The translations under genes were made by a program, and so were the position numbers. Shown here in pieces: positions 8,124-15,301 of a DNA stretch of 64,000 nt. The DNA is from VRUE01 sp963742535 (GTDB taxonomy: Bacteria > Actinomycetota > Thermoleophilia > Solirubrobacterales > 70-9): assembly GCA_963742535.1 (NCBI GenBank), contig CAVUMC010000002.1, positions 682,001 to 746,000 of the forward strand, read 5' to 3'. The notes below the pieces were generated by a model. It made no database searches. It saw only the letters and a list, made by a program, of their open reading frames with translations, and was not told where the DNA came from. Position 1 is the stretch's first letter. Every line of letters starts with the position of its first letter.

Positions 8124-8144
8124 GACCCCGGTAATGCTTCATCG
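8101..8144. repeat. Perfect 44-bp palindrome centred on the DUF559 start codon
   Basis: The half-site CGATGAAGCATTACCGGGGT is followed by the central TCATGA region and its exact reverse complement, so the 44 bases are identical on both strands. The ATG of the DUF559 gene (8121-8123) is at the centre, and the first eight codons (MTPVMLHR) are encoded by one arm. A related, diverged copy lies at 7181-7222. Such a structure could be a hairpin in DNA or RNA, a protein binding site for autoregulation, or a mobile-element end. Confidence 0.9.
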
Positions 8145-8160
8145 ACGGACTCTCCCCCCC

Positions 8161-9270
8161 TTAGACCTCCGGGCGGCGAACGCGGTAGAGCTTTACCCGG
8201 GCATCGATGCCCTTGAGTTTGCGCTCGCCGGCGTAGGAATAGGCGAAGCCCTCGCCGGCCTGGTCCTTGGCCGCGGCGTCGATGACGACGCTTTCGGGGC
8301 GGGCGATGCCGGTGATGCGGCTGGCGAGGTTGACCGAGCGGCCGTAGTAATCGCCCGCTTGCGCGAGCGTCGGCCCGTAGGAGATGCCCGCGCGCAACAC
8401 CGGGAACTCCTCGCCTTCGTCTTCGGCGAGCGCGATCAGGTCCAGGGCCGCGTCCAGCATCGGCTCGACCTCGACCGAGACCATCATCGCGGCGTCGCCG
8501 ATCGTCTTCACCAGTCGCACCGGCCCTTCAGCGACCTCGCGCGCCATCTCCTCGAAGCGACCGGCAACCGAGCCCAGTTCCTCCGGCGCGATCTCCTCGC
8601 CGAGGCGGGTGAACTCGACCAGGTCTGCAAAGCAGACCGCGAGATCGGTCGTGCCGCGGATCTCGCCTGACTCGAGGTCGGCGGCGCCGATCACGTCGCG
8701 CCTGATCTGCTCCAACATCTGAGCCTGGAACGTGTAGGTCAGGATCGGCGCGAACAGCGGCAGCATGAACTCGGCCGCCTGGGCAAAGCGATGGGCAAGG
8801 TCGTGTTCGGTGTCGCCCGGCTGCATCAGCGTGCGCACGGTCAGCTCGCGGTTGGCCTCGGCAATCCGCGCCATCCCCATGCCGACCGTCCGCGCCACCT
8901 GGAGCATCCCTTCCTCCGGCAGGCCGGCGTCACGCAGTTCCTTCGCCCGACAGACGGCTTCGAGGTCAGCCTCGGTGGCGGTCTGCTCGTCGGGGCCGGG
9001 GTAGGGAACGCCGAGGGCGGCGCTGAAGCGCTGGACCAACTCGAGGTCGAGGCCAGAGATCTCGGCGATTTCGCGCGGCGAGTAGCGCCGGCCCGGACCG
9101 GCGAGGGCACGCTCAACCGGCAACAGGGTGAGGCGGCCGGCAGCGACGGCTTCGTGCAGCTCCTCCGAAGTCGCCCCGTCGTCCTCGAGCTCCTCGAGCA
9201 GGGCGAGCCGGTCCTCGCGGGCCTTGCCCTCGAGCCCGTCCAGAAGTCCCTCGGCCTCGAAATCGATCAT
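8161..9270 (-). CDS. Class III adenylate cyclase with N-terminal regulatory domain (Rv1264-like)
   Basis: 369 residues. Residues about 10-195 are an all-helical domain containing YSPREIAEISGLDLELVQRFSAALGVP, which resembles the autoinhibitory pH-sensing domain of mycobacterial Rv1264. The C-terminal cyclase domain begins near 205: LAVCFADLVEFT (metal Asp about 216), VRLVKTIGDAAMM (metal Asp about 259), and GDYYGRSVNLASRIT with the transition-state Asn and Arg. It should convert ATP to cAMP in the cytosol as a homodimer. Its ATG overlaps the stop of the gamma-glutamyltransferase gene (ATGA), so they share a transcript. pH sensing is inferred only from domain similarity. Confidence 0.88.
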   Translation of the reverse strand: MIDFEAEGLLDGLEGKAREDRLALLEELEDDGATSEELHEAVAAGRLTLLPVERALAGPGRRYSPREIAEISGLDLELVQRFSAALGVPYPGPDEQTATEADLEAVCRAKELRDAGLPEEGMLQVARTVGMGMARIAEANRELTVRTLMQPGDTEHDLAHRFAQAAEFMLPLFAPILTYTFQAQMLEQIRRDVIGAADLESGEIRGTTDLAVCFADLVEFTRLGEEIAPEELGSVAGRFEEMAREVAEGPVRLVKTIGDAAMMVSVEVEPMLDAALDLIALAEDEGEEFPVLRAGISYGPTLAQAGDYYGRSVNLASRITGIARPESVVIDAAAKDQAGEGFAYSYAGERKLKGIDARVKLYRVRRPEV

Positions 9271-10706
9271 GCGACCGCCACGCTACCGCCCCGGCGCGGG
9301 TCGCCGCCGCCACTCAGTGCGCCGCTGCCGCGCTCGCGGGCGACGGCCTGGGTGCCGCCAAAGAAAAGGTTGATCTCGGGACGGCGCAGCACCGGCATGC
9401 CCCGTGCCTCGATCCGCGCCAGAGCCTCCTCGTCGATGCCGGGCTCAGCCTGGACCACGCCGTCCTCGAAGTGCAGGCGCGGCGCCCGCACGGCTTCGCC
9501 GGCGCCCATTCCCTGCTCGACCGCGCGCACGATCGTCTGCAGGATCGCCGAGCGGATCCGGTTGGAGCCAGCGCTGCCGAGGCCGAGCTCGATCTCGCCG
9601 TCGCGCAGGACCACGGTCGGGGCCATCATCGAGGTCACCCGCTGGCCGGCGGGGATCGCGTGAAAGCCGAGTGGGTTGAGGTCCTCCTCGCCGAGCATGT
9701 TGTTGAGGATCACGCCGGTGCCCGGCACGAGCACCCCGGAGCCGGAGCCGTTGGAGCAGGTGACGCTGGCGCAGATGCCGTTCGCGTCGAGGACCGAGAT
9801 GTGGGTGGTGGAACCGAGCAGGTCCCCGCGGGCGGCGTTGGCGGCTTCCATCGCCGCGACCAACTGCTCGGGCCCGCTGCGCTCGCCGTAGCCCTCGAGC
9901 AAGCCGAGGCAGTAGGCGATCAGGGTTCCGCCCGAGGAGGGCGGCGGGTTGGTCAGCACCTCGGTGCCACGGAAGTTGGCGCGGATCGGTTCGCGCTCGA
10001 TCGGCGTGTAAGCGGCAAAATCGCCGGGCCCCAGCGTGCCGCCGCCAGCGACCACGTGCTCACTCAGCGCCGCCGCAATCTCGCCGCGGCAGAAGGGCTC
10101 GGCGCCTTCGGCGCCGAAGTGTTCCAGCGCCTCGGCGAGCTCAGCGAAGCGGAAGACCTCACCCTCTCGCAGGGTGCTCCCGGCGGGCGCGTAGAGCTCA
10201 CGCGTGCCCTCGAGCCGAGCGTGGATCGGCTCGAGGATGTCGAGGATGTAGGCCTGCTCGGCGTTGACCGGCGCTCCCTCACGGGCGAGCCGGACCCCAG
10301 GCTTGACCAGCTCAGCCAGCGGCATCGTGCCGAAGCGCTTCAGCACCACCTCCAGTCCAGCCGCCGTGCCGGGCACGCCGCAGGAAGCCGGCCCGACGTA
10401 AAACGTCTGCACCGTCTCGGCATCGAAATGGACCGGCACCGGTGCCAGCTCCTCCCGTCGCTCGATCCCGTCGCGCCCGGGCGCAGAGACAAAGAAGTCG
10501 ATCAGAGTCGTTGCCGCATCCGGCGAAGCGCCAGGCCTGTGCACCATCATGAACCCGCCCGCGCCGAAGCCGGTCAGCGGGCTCTCGACCGCGAAGGAGG
10601 CGAGGACCGCGCAGACCGCGGCGTCGACCGCGTTGCCGCCTTCGCGCAGAACCTGCGCCCCCGCCTCGGCGGAGAGTGGGTGGCCGGCGGCAACGACCCC
10701 GCTCAT
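9267..10706 (-). CDS. ggt: Gamma-glutamyltransferase family protein (Ntn hydrolase)
   Basis: 479 residues from the ATG at 10706; the frame is open further upstream but ftsZ occupies that region. Conserved blocks: VVAAGHPLSAEAGAQVLREGG and NAVDAAVCAVLA near the N-terminus, GFGAGGFMMVHR, and the autocleavage site STTHISVLDANG whose first Thr (about residue 300) would be the nucleophile of the small subunit. The lid segment SGSGVLVPGTGVILNN follows. There is no signal peptide, unlike exported GGTs, so it is probably cytoplasmic, and it is shorter than the usual 550-580. It could act on glutathione-like or mycothiol-related gamma-glutamyl compounds; substrate is unknown. Cotranscribed with the cyclase downstream. 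Confidence 0.85.
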   Translation of the reverse strand: MSGVVAAGHPLSAEAGAQVLREGGNAVDAAVCAVLASFAVESPLTGFGAGGFMMVHRPGASPDAATTLIDFFVSAPGRDGIERREELAPVPVHFDAETVQTFYVGPASCGVPGTAAGLEVVLKRFGTMPLAELVKPGVRLAREGAPVNAEQAYILDILEPIHARLEGTRELYAPAGSTLREGEVFRFAELAEALEHFGAEGAEPFCRGEIAAALSEHVVAGGGTLGPGDFAAYTPIEREPIRANFRGTEVLTNPPPSSGGTLIAYCLGLLEGYGERSGPEQLVAAMEAANAARGDLLGSTTHISVLDANGICASVTCSNGSGSGVLVPGTGVILNNMLGEEDLNPLGFHAIPAGQRVTSMMAPTVVLRDGEIELGLGSAGSNRIRSAILQTIVRAVEQGMGAGEAVRAPRLHFEDGVVQAEPGIDEEALARIEARGMPVLRRPEINLFFGGTQAVARERGSGALSGGGDPRRGGSVAVA

Positions 10707-10725
10707 GGCGCGACGGGGGCCCGGA

Positions 10726-11901
10726 TTACCCGGGGAGAAACTCTGGGACGTCGAGGCTGCCGAGCTCGCCCGGCTTCTCGCGGCGGGTCGGGCCGCCACG
10801 CGGTGCCTCTTTGGTGCGGCGGATCGTCGGCTCGGCGGGGCGACGCGGCGCCGGCCGGCCATCGAAGCGAGTGGCGACGACGGTAACCCAGACCTGATCT
10901 TTGAGCTCTGCGTCGACGTTGGCGCCGAAGATGATGTTTGCGTCGGGATGGGCGGCTTCGCCGACCAGTTTGGCCGCCTCGCTGACCTCGACCAGGGAGA
11001 GATCCTCACCACCGGTGATCGAGAGCAGGATCGCGCGGGCGCCCTCCATCGAGGTCTCGAGCAGCGGCGAAGAGATCGCTTTTTCAGCCGCCAGCACTGC
11101 CCGGTCATTGCCGTGACCCATGCCGATGCCGAGCAGGGCGCGGCCCGCTTCGGACATGATCGTGCGCACGTCGGCGAAGTCGAGGTTGATCACCGCGGGC
11201 AGCGTGACCAGATCGGAGATGCCCTGCACGCCCTGGCGCAGGACGTCGTCGGCGACCTGAAAGGCCTCGACCATCGAAGTCTGCTGGTCCAGCACCTCGA
11301 GCAGGCGGTCGTTGGGAACGACGATCAGGGTGTCGACCTCGGCCGCCAGTTCCTCGATGCCCTTGTTGGCCTGGCCGCCGCGGCGGCTGCCCTCGAAGCT
11401 GAACGGCTTGGTGACGATGCCGACGGTGAGCGCGCCGACCTCGCGGGCGAGACGGGCGATCACCGGCGCCGCGCCAGTGCCGGTGCCGCCGCCGGCGCCG
11501 GCGGCGACGAAGACCATGTCGGAGCCCTTGAGCAGGCGCTTGATCTTGTCCTGTTCCTCGAAGGCGGAGCGGTGGCCGAGCTCTGGATCGGCGCCGGCGC
11601 CAAGGCCGCGCGTGGCCTCGTCGCCGATATGGATCGTGACGTCGGCGACGCAGAGCTGCAGTGACTGAAGATCGGTGTTGACGGCCATGAACTCGACCCC
11701 GGGAATCCGCGCCTCGACCATGCGATTGACCGCGTTGACACCGCCTCCGCCGACACCGACGACACGGATCACGGGCTGGTGCGGCTCGCCGCTGCCCGGC
11801 GGCTCGTACTCCGGCTCCTCGCGTCCGTAGCGGGGCGTTTCGACGATTGGCTCGAGCTCGCGACGCTGCGGCTTGGGCTCCTCGGAGAAGACTCGTTTCA
11901 A
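10726..11901 (-). CDS. ftsZ: Cell division GTPase FtsZ
   Basis: 391 residues from the TTG at 11901. After about 45 charged, proline-rich residues the GTPase core starts at IRVVGVGGGGVNAVNRM. The tubulin signature GAGGGTGTGAAP is at 135-146 and the T7 synergy loop NLDFADV near 243. The tail ends GSLDVPEFLPG, the conserved C-terminal peptide that binds FtsA/SepF-type partners. FtsZ polymerises with GTP to form the division ring. No other dcw cluster gene is nearby; parA lies directly upstream. The true start is doubtful: the same frame stays open and coding-like (acidic, Pro-rich) for 59 codons upstream back to the parA stop, with no start codon in it, as described for 11902-12092. Confidence 0.93.
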   Translation of the reverse strand: MKRVFSEEPKPQRRELEPIVETPRYGREEPEYEPPGSGEPHQPVIRVVGVGGGGVNAVNRMVEARIPGVEFMAVNTDLQSLQLCVADVTIHIGDEATRGLGAGADPELGHRSAFEEQDKIKRLLKGSDMVFVAAGAGGGTGTGAAPVIARLAREVGALTVGIVTKPFSFEGSRRGGQANKGIEELAAEVDTLIVVPNDRLLEVLDQQTSMVEAFQVADDVLRQGVQGISDLVTLPAVINLDFADVRTIMSEAGRALLGIGMGHGNDRAVLAAEKAISSPLLETSMEGARAILLSITGGEDLSLVEVSEAAKLVGEAAHPDANIIFGANVDAELKDQVWVTVVATRFDGRPAPRRPAEPTIRRTKEAPRGGPTRREKPGELGSLDVPEFLPG

Positions 11902-12092
11902 GCGCTCGGGCGGAGTTTCCTCGGCGACCGGCTGCTCGGCCCGCTCGGTCGGCTCGACCGGCGCGGGTGGTTCCTCGGCTTTTGGCTCCTGCTCTAGCTC
12001 AGGGGGGTCGGCCGGAGCATCGTCAGTAGTCGACCGGAAAAGATCGGAGAGGGGCCCTCCCGCATGCTGGCTCGCTTGTCACGCCGACTCAT
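11902..12092 (-). other. Probable ftsZ 5' coding extension, interrupted reading frame
   Basis: Between the parA stop (12079-12081) and the ftsZ TTG there are 59 stop-free codons in the ftsZ frame, translating to SDLFRSTTDDAPADPPELEQ, EPKAEEPPAPVEPTERAEQP and more of the same linker type. No ATG, GTG or TTG occurs in this stretch. An ATG at 12092, overlapping the end of parA, starts MSRRDKRASMREGP in another frame; adding one base near the G/C run at 12051-12061 would join it to the linker. This suggests that ftsZ really starts at 12092 and that one base is missing, by mutation or sequence error. Alternatively TTG 11901 is the true start and the segment is untranslated. Confidence 0.5.
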
Positions 12093-13164
12093 GTGCCAGA
12101 ACCTCCTTCGCCAAGTCGCGGTAGTACCCCGCCGCGTTGCTCTGGGGATCGTACTTGAGCACGCTGGCACCCTTCACCGGCGCCTCGGCGAACTTGATCG
12201 CCTTGCGGATACGCGATTTGAAGACGAGATCGCCGAAGTTCTCCTCGAGGATTTCCACCGCCTCCTTGGCGTGGACCGTGCGGGTGTCGAGCATCGTCGG
12301 CAGGATGCCCTCGATCTGCACCGCGGGGTTGAGGTTCTCTTGGATCATCTTCAGCGTGTTTTGCAGCTGAACGAGGCCGCGCATCGAGAGGTACTCGCAC
12401 TGGACCGGGACGATCACCTTGTTCGCCGCGGTCAGCGCATTGATCGTCAGCAGCCCGAGGCTGGGCGGCGTGTCGATGCAGATGAAGTCGTAGTTGCCGG
12501 AGACTTCCTTCAGCGACTTCTCCAACGAGCGCTCGCGACCGATCTTGGTGCTCATCGCGATCTCAGCCCCGGCCAGGTCGATCGAGGCGACGGCAATATC
12601 GATCTCCCGTTTCTGGATGATCTCGGCCATCGGCATGTCGTGGACGAGCACGTCGTAGAGGCTCTTCTCCACCTTGTCCGGATCGATCCCCTGGCTCATC
12701 GTCAGGTTGCCCTGCGGGTCGAGGTCGACGCAGAGGACCCGGTGGCCGGACTCGGCGAAGGCGACGGCAAGATTCAGGGTCGTCGTGGTCTTTGCCACTC
12801 CACCCTTCTGATTGGCGAAGGCGATTATCTCGGCGTGCTTGAGCGGCGACTCCGGCGCGGGCCGCTCGACCACAACCTCGTGGCGCGAAGGCGCGAGCAG
12901 GTCGCGCGGCATGAACCGCTCGGGCTCAGGCGCCGACTCAGGCTCGGGCTCGGAGACCACGACCGGCGTCGGTTCGGGCTCGGGCGCCGGCTCGGCGATC
13001 ACAACGGGCTCCGGCGCGGGCTCAAACACCGGCGGCGCCGGCATCGGCTCGGGCTCAGGCTCCGGAACCGCTTGCTCCATCGCCTCCAACTCCTCGACGA
13101 TCGGGTGCGGCTCCTCGACGACAGCGGTCTGCTTGAACTTGTTCTTGCGGCTAAGGAATCCCAT
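12079..13164 (-). CDS. parA: ParA/Soj-family ATPase with long Pro/Glu-rich N-terminal extension
   Basis: 361 residues. The ATPase begins near 110: IIAFANQKGGVAKTTTTLNL contains the deviant Walker A motif (about 120-128), followed by VLCVDLDPQGNLT and the Walker B CIDTPPSLG. Ordinary ParA/Soj proteins start about here, so the first 108 residues (with runs such as PEPEPEPMPAPP and EPAPEPEPTPVVV) are an unusual low-complexity tail, probably disordered. ParA proteins position chromosome origins or other cargo by ATP-driven DNA binding. No parB is adjacent. The gene runs into ftsZ in the same reading frame with a single TGA between, hinting at coordinated segregation and division. It diverges from the ATPase pair starting at 13164. 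Confidence 0.88.
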   Translation of the reverse strand: MGFLSRKNKFKQTAVVEEPHPIVEELEAMEQAVPEPEPEPMPAPPVFEPAPEPVVIAEPAPEPEPTPVVVSEPEPESAPEPERFMPRDLLAPSRHEVVVERPAPESPLKHAEIIAFANQKGGVAKTTTTLNLAVAFAESGHRVLCVDLDPQGNLTMSQGIDPDKVEKSLYDVLVHDMPMAEIIQKREIDIAVASIDLAGAEIAMSTKIGRERSLEKSLKEVSGNYDFICIDTPPSLGLLTINALTAANKVIVPVQCEYLSMRGLVQLQNTLKMIQENLNPAVQIEGILPTMLDTRTVHAKEAVEILEENFGDLVFKSRIRKAIKFAEAPVKGASVLKYDPQSNAAGYYRDLAKEVLAHESA

Positions 13165-14150
13165 TGCGCGGGTATTCGCATGGGCGTGCTCTTTTCCTGC
13201 CAGTCCCAGAAATTGCTAGGAATTGCCCGGTAACCGATCTCCTCGACAAGCGACTGGTCTTCGTCACCGGCAAGGGCGGCGTCGGCAAGACCACGGTCGC
13301 CGTGGCTCTTGGCCTGCGCGCCGCGGCCGAAGGCAAGCGGACGATCGTCTGCGAGGTCGCCTCGCAGGAGAACGCCTCGCGCATGTTCGAGCACACCGAG
13401 GTGGGCTTCCACGAGGTCGAGATGGAGGAGAACCTCTGGTCGATCTCGATCGACCCCGATGAGTCGATGCGCGAGTACGTGCTGCTGCAGCTGAAGGTGC
13501 GGGCGATGCGCGACATGCTCTTCCGCAGTCGCATCTTCAACTACCTCGCCGCGGCGACGCCGGGACTGAAGGAGCTGGTCACGATCGGCAAGATTTGGGA
13601 GCTGGCCCAGCCCGATCGCAAGGTCAAGAGCGGGCGCAAGTACGACCTGGTGATCGTCGACGCGCCGGCGACCGGCCACGGCATCGGCTTCCTGCAGACG
13701 CCGCGCACCTTCGCCAACATCGCCCGGGTCGGCCCGATCCACTCACAAGCACAGCAGCTCGACCGCCTGATCACCGACCGCGAGCACACCGGGGTGGCCA
13801 TCGTCTCCCTGCCCGAGGAGATGCCGGTCAACGAGTCGGCCTCGCTGGAGGCGGACCTGCGCGACGAGGTCGGGGTCGCCGTCGACCGCGTCTACATGAA
13901 CGGGCTCTACCCCGAGCGCTTCTCGAACGAGGAGGCCGAGCGGCTTGCAACCATCGCCGCCGCCGACAACGGCGCTGCCTGGGCGGCCGCCAGGGCGGGG
14001 CTCTCCGAGCACAACCGAGCCCGCTCCCAGCGCGCCCAGCTGGCCCGGCTGCGGCGTCGGGTCGAGGCGCCGGTGAAGACGCTGCCCTTCCTCTTCGAGC
14101 CTGACCTCGGGCTCGAGGGCGCCCGCGAGTTGTCGAAGAGGGCCGGCTGA
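13164..14150 (+). CDS. ArsA/Get3-family ATPase, first of pair (BagA-like)
   Basis: Up to 328 residues. LVFVTGKGGVGKTTVAVAL is the Walker A, KYDLVIVDAPATGHGIGFL the Walker B/switch region. Paired ArsA/Get3-like ATPases of this type in mycobacteria (Rv3679/Rv3680, BagA/BagB) form a heterodimer linked to stress tolerance and envelope glycolipids. The second gene starts at 14150, overlapping this stop by one base (TGATG). The start is uncertain: the only standard start in frame is a TTG at 13164, which coincides with the divergent parA start and leaves no promoter. Homology would place the N-terminus at TDLLDKRLVF, where the preceding codon is GTA (13230-13232), not a start codon. This may be a mutated GTG. 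Confidence 0.85.
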   Translation: MRGYSHGRALFLPVPEIARNCPVTDLLDKRLVFVTGKGGVGKTTVAVALGLRAAAEGKRTIVCEVASQENASRMFEHTEVGFHEVEMEENLWSISIDPDESMREYVLLQLKVRAMRDMLFRSRIFNYLAAATPGLKELVTIGKIWELAQPDRKVKSGRKYDLVIVDAPATGHGIGFLQTPRTFANIARVGPIHSQAQQLDRLITDREHTGVAIVSLPEEMPVNESASLEADLRDEVGVAVDRVYMNGLYPERFSNEEAERLATIAAADNGAAWAAARAGLSEHNRARSQRAQLARLRRRVEAPVKTLPFLFEPDLGLEGARELSKRAG

Positions 14151-15301
14151 TGCCCAGCGTCGGCAAGATCCTCGACGGCAAGGACATCTGCATCTGCGCC
14201 GGTTCCGGTGGAGTGGGCAAGACGACGACCTCGGCGGCGATCGCGGCGGGGATGGCGGCGCGGGGGCTCAAGGTCTGCGTGCTGACGATCGACCCGGCGA
14301 AGCGGCTAGCCGACTCGCTCGGCCTGAAGGAGCTGGGCAACGAGGCGAAACAGGTCGACCCAGCTCTCTTCGAGCAGCAAGGGGTCGAGATCAAGGGCGA
14401 GCTCTGGGCGATGATGCTCGACGCGAAGGCGACCTTCGACGAGCTGGTCGCGCGCCAGGCGCCCGACGAGGAGGCGCGGGACCGGGTCCTCAACAACCGC
14501 ATCTACCAGCAGATCTCCAGCGCCCTGGCCGGCTCGCAGGAGTACATGGCGATGGAGAAGCTTTTCGAGCTGCACAGCGAAGGCCAGTTCGACCTGCTCG
14601 TCCTCGACACGCCGCCGACTCGCAACGCCCTCGACTTCCTCGACGCGCCCAAACGCCTCACCCAATTCATCGAGGGGCGCTCGCTGCGCGTCTTCATGAA
14701 GCCGACCGGGCTTGCCGCCAAGGTCGCCGGCCGCGGCGCCTCGGTGGCGCTCTCGGTCTTCAAGCGGATCGTCGGCTTCGACCTGCTCGCCGACCTGGCC
14801 GAGTTCTTCAACGCCTTCAGCGGCATGGTCGACGGTTTCCAGGCTCGAGCCAAGCGGGTCAACAGCCTGCTCGCCGATCCCCACACCTGCTTCCTCGTCG
14901 TCTGCGGGCCGCAGGGCGAGCCGGTCGACGAGGCGGTCTACTTCCACCGCAAACTGGTCGAGGCGAAACTGCCCTTCGGCGGAGTGATCGTCAACAAGGT
15001 CCACTACCCCGCCGAGGATCTGGGCGACGGGGGCGGAGAGATGGAGGCAGCGCTAGCGGAGAAGCTGGGCGACGCCGAGCTGGCGACGCGGGTGGCGGAG
15101 AACTTCGCCGACTACCAAGCGCTCGCCGAGCGCGATGCCCGCAACATCAAGCGCCTGGCGCGCGAGCTGCGAACGCGCGGAGTGATCCGCGTCCCCATCC
15201 TCGACGAGGACGTGCACGACCTCGCCGGCCTCGCCGAGATCAACCGCTACCTCTTCGCCAGCAGCGAGGAGCGGATCGAGATTGCGGCGGGCCGCGCCTA
15301 G
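14150..15301 (+). CDS. ArsA/Get3-family ATPase, second of pair (BagB-like)
   Basis: 383 residues. Walker A CAGSGGVGKTTTSAAIA at about 16-32, LTIDPAKRLADSLGL as the switch I region, FDLLVLDTPPTRNALDFLDAP as Walker B, and a helical middle segment (LAEFFNAFSGMVDGFQAR) with VVCGPQGEPVDEAVYFHRKL. It is longer than its upstream partner, as in the mycobacterial pair. No arsenite-binding cysteines are evident, so arsenic transport is unlikely. The most probable role is a cytosolic heterodimer with the protein at 13164-14150 acting as a client-handling ATPase. Its stop overlaps tail-to-tail with the next gene. Confidence 0.85.
   Translation: MPSVGKILDGKDICICAGSGGVGKTTTSAAIAAGMAARGLKVCVLTIDPAKRLADSLGLKELGNEAKQVDPALFEQQGVEIKGELWAMMLDAKATFDELVARQAPDEEARDRVLNNRIYQQISSALAGSQEYMAMEKLFELHSEGQFDLLVLDTPPTRNALDFLDAPKRLTQFIEGRSLRVFMKPTGLAAKVAGRGASVALSVFKRIVGFDLLADLAEFFNAFSGMVDGFQARAKRVNSLLADPHTCFLVVCGPQGEPVDEAVYFHRKLVEAKLPFGGVIVNKVHYPAEDLGDGGGEMEAALAEKLGDAELATRVAENFADYQALAERDARNIKRLARELRTRGVIRVPILDEDVHDLAGLAEINRYLFASSEERIEIAAGRA

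Noticed and set aside
8122..8670. Plus-strand frame beginning with the same eight residues as the DUF559 protein
   Set aside because: The identity comes from the palindrome itself; beyond it the frame is antisense to the adenylate cyclase.
13164..15301. Arsenite efflux ATPase (ArsA) function
   Set aside because: No metal-binding cysteine triad and no arsenic genes nearby; the paired architecture fits BagA/BagB-like proteins.
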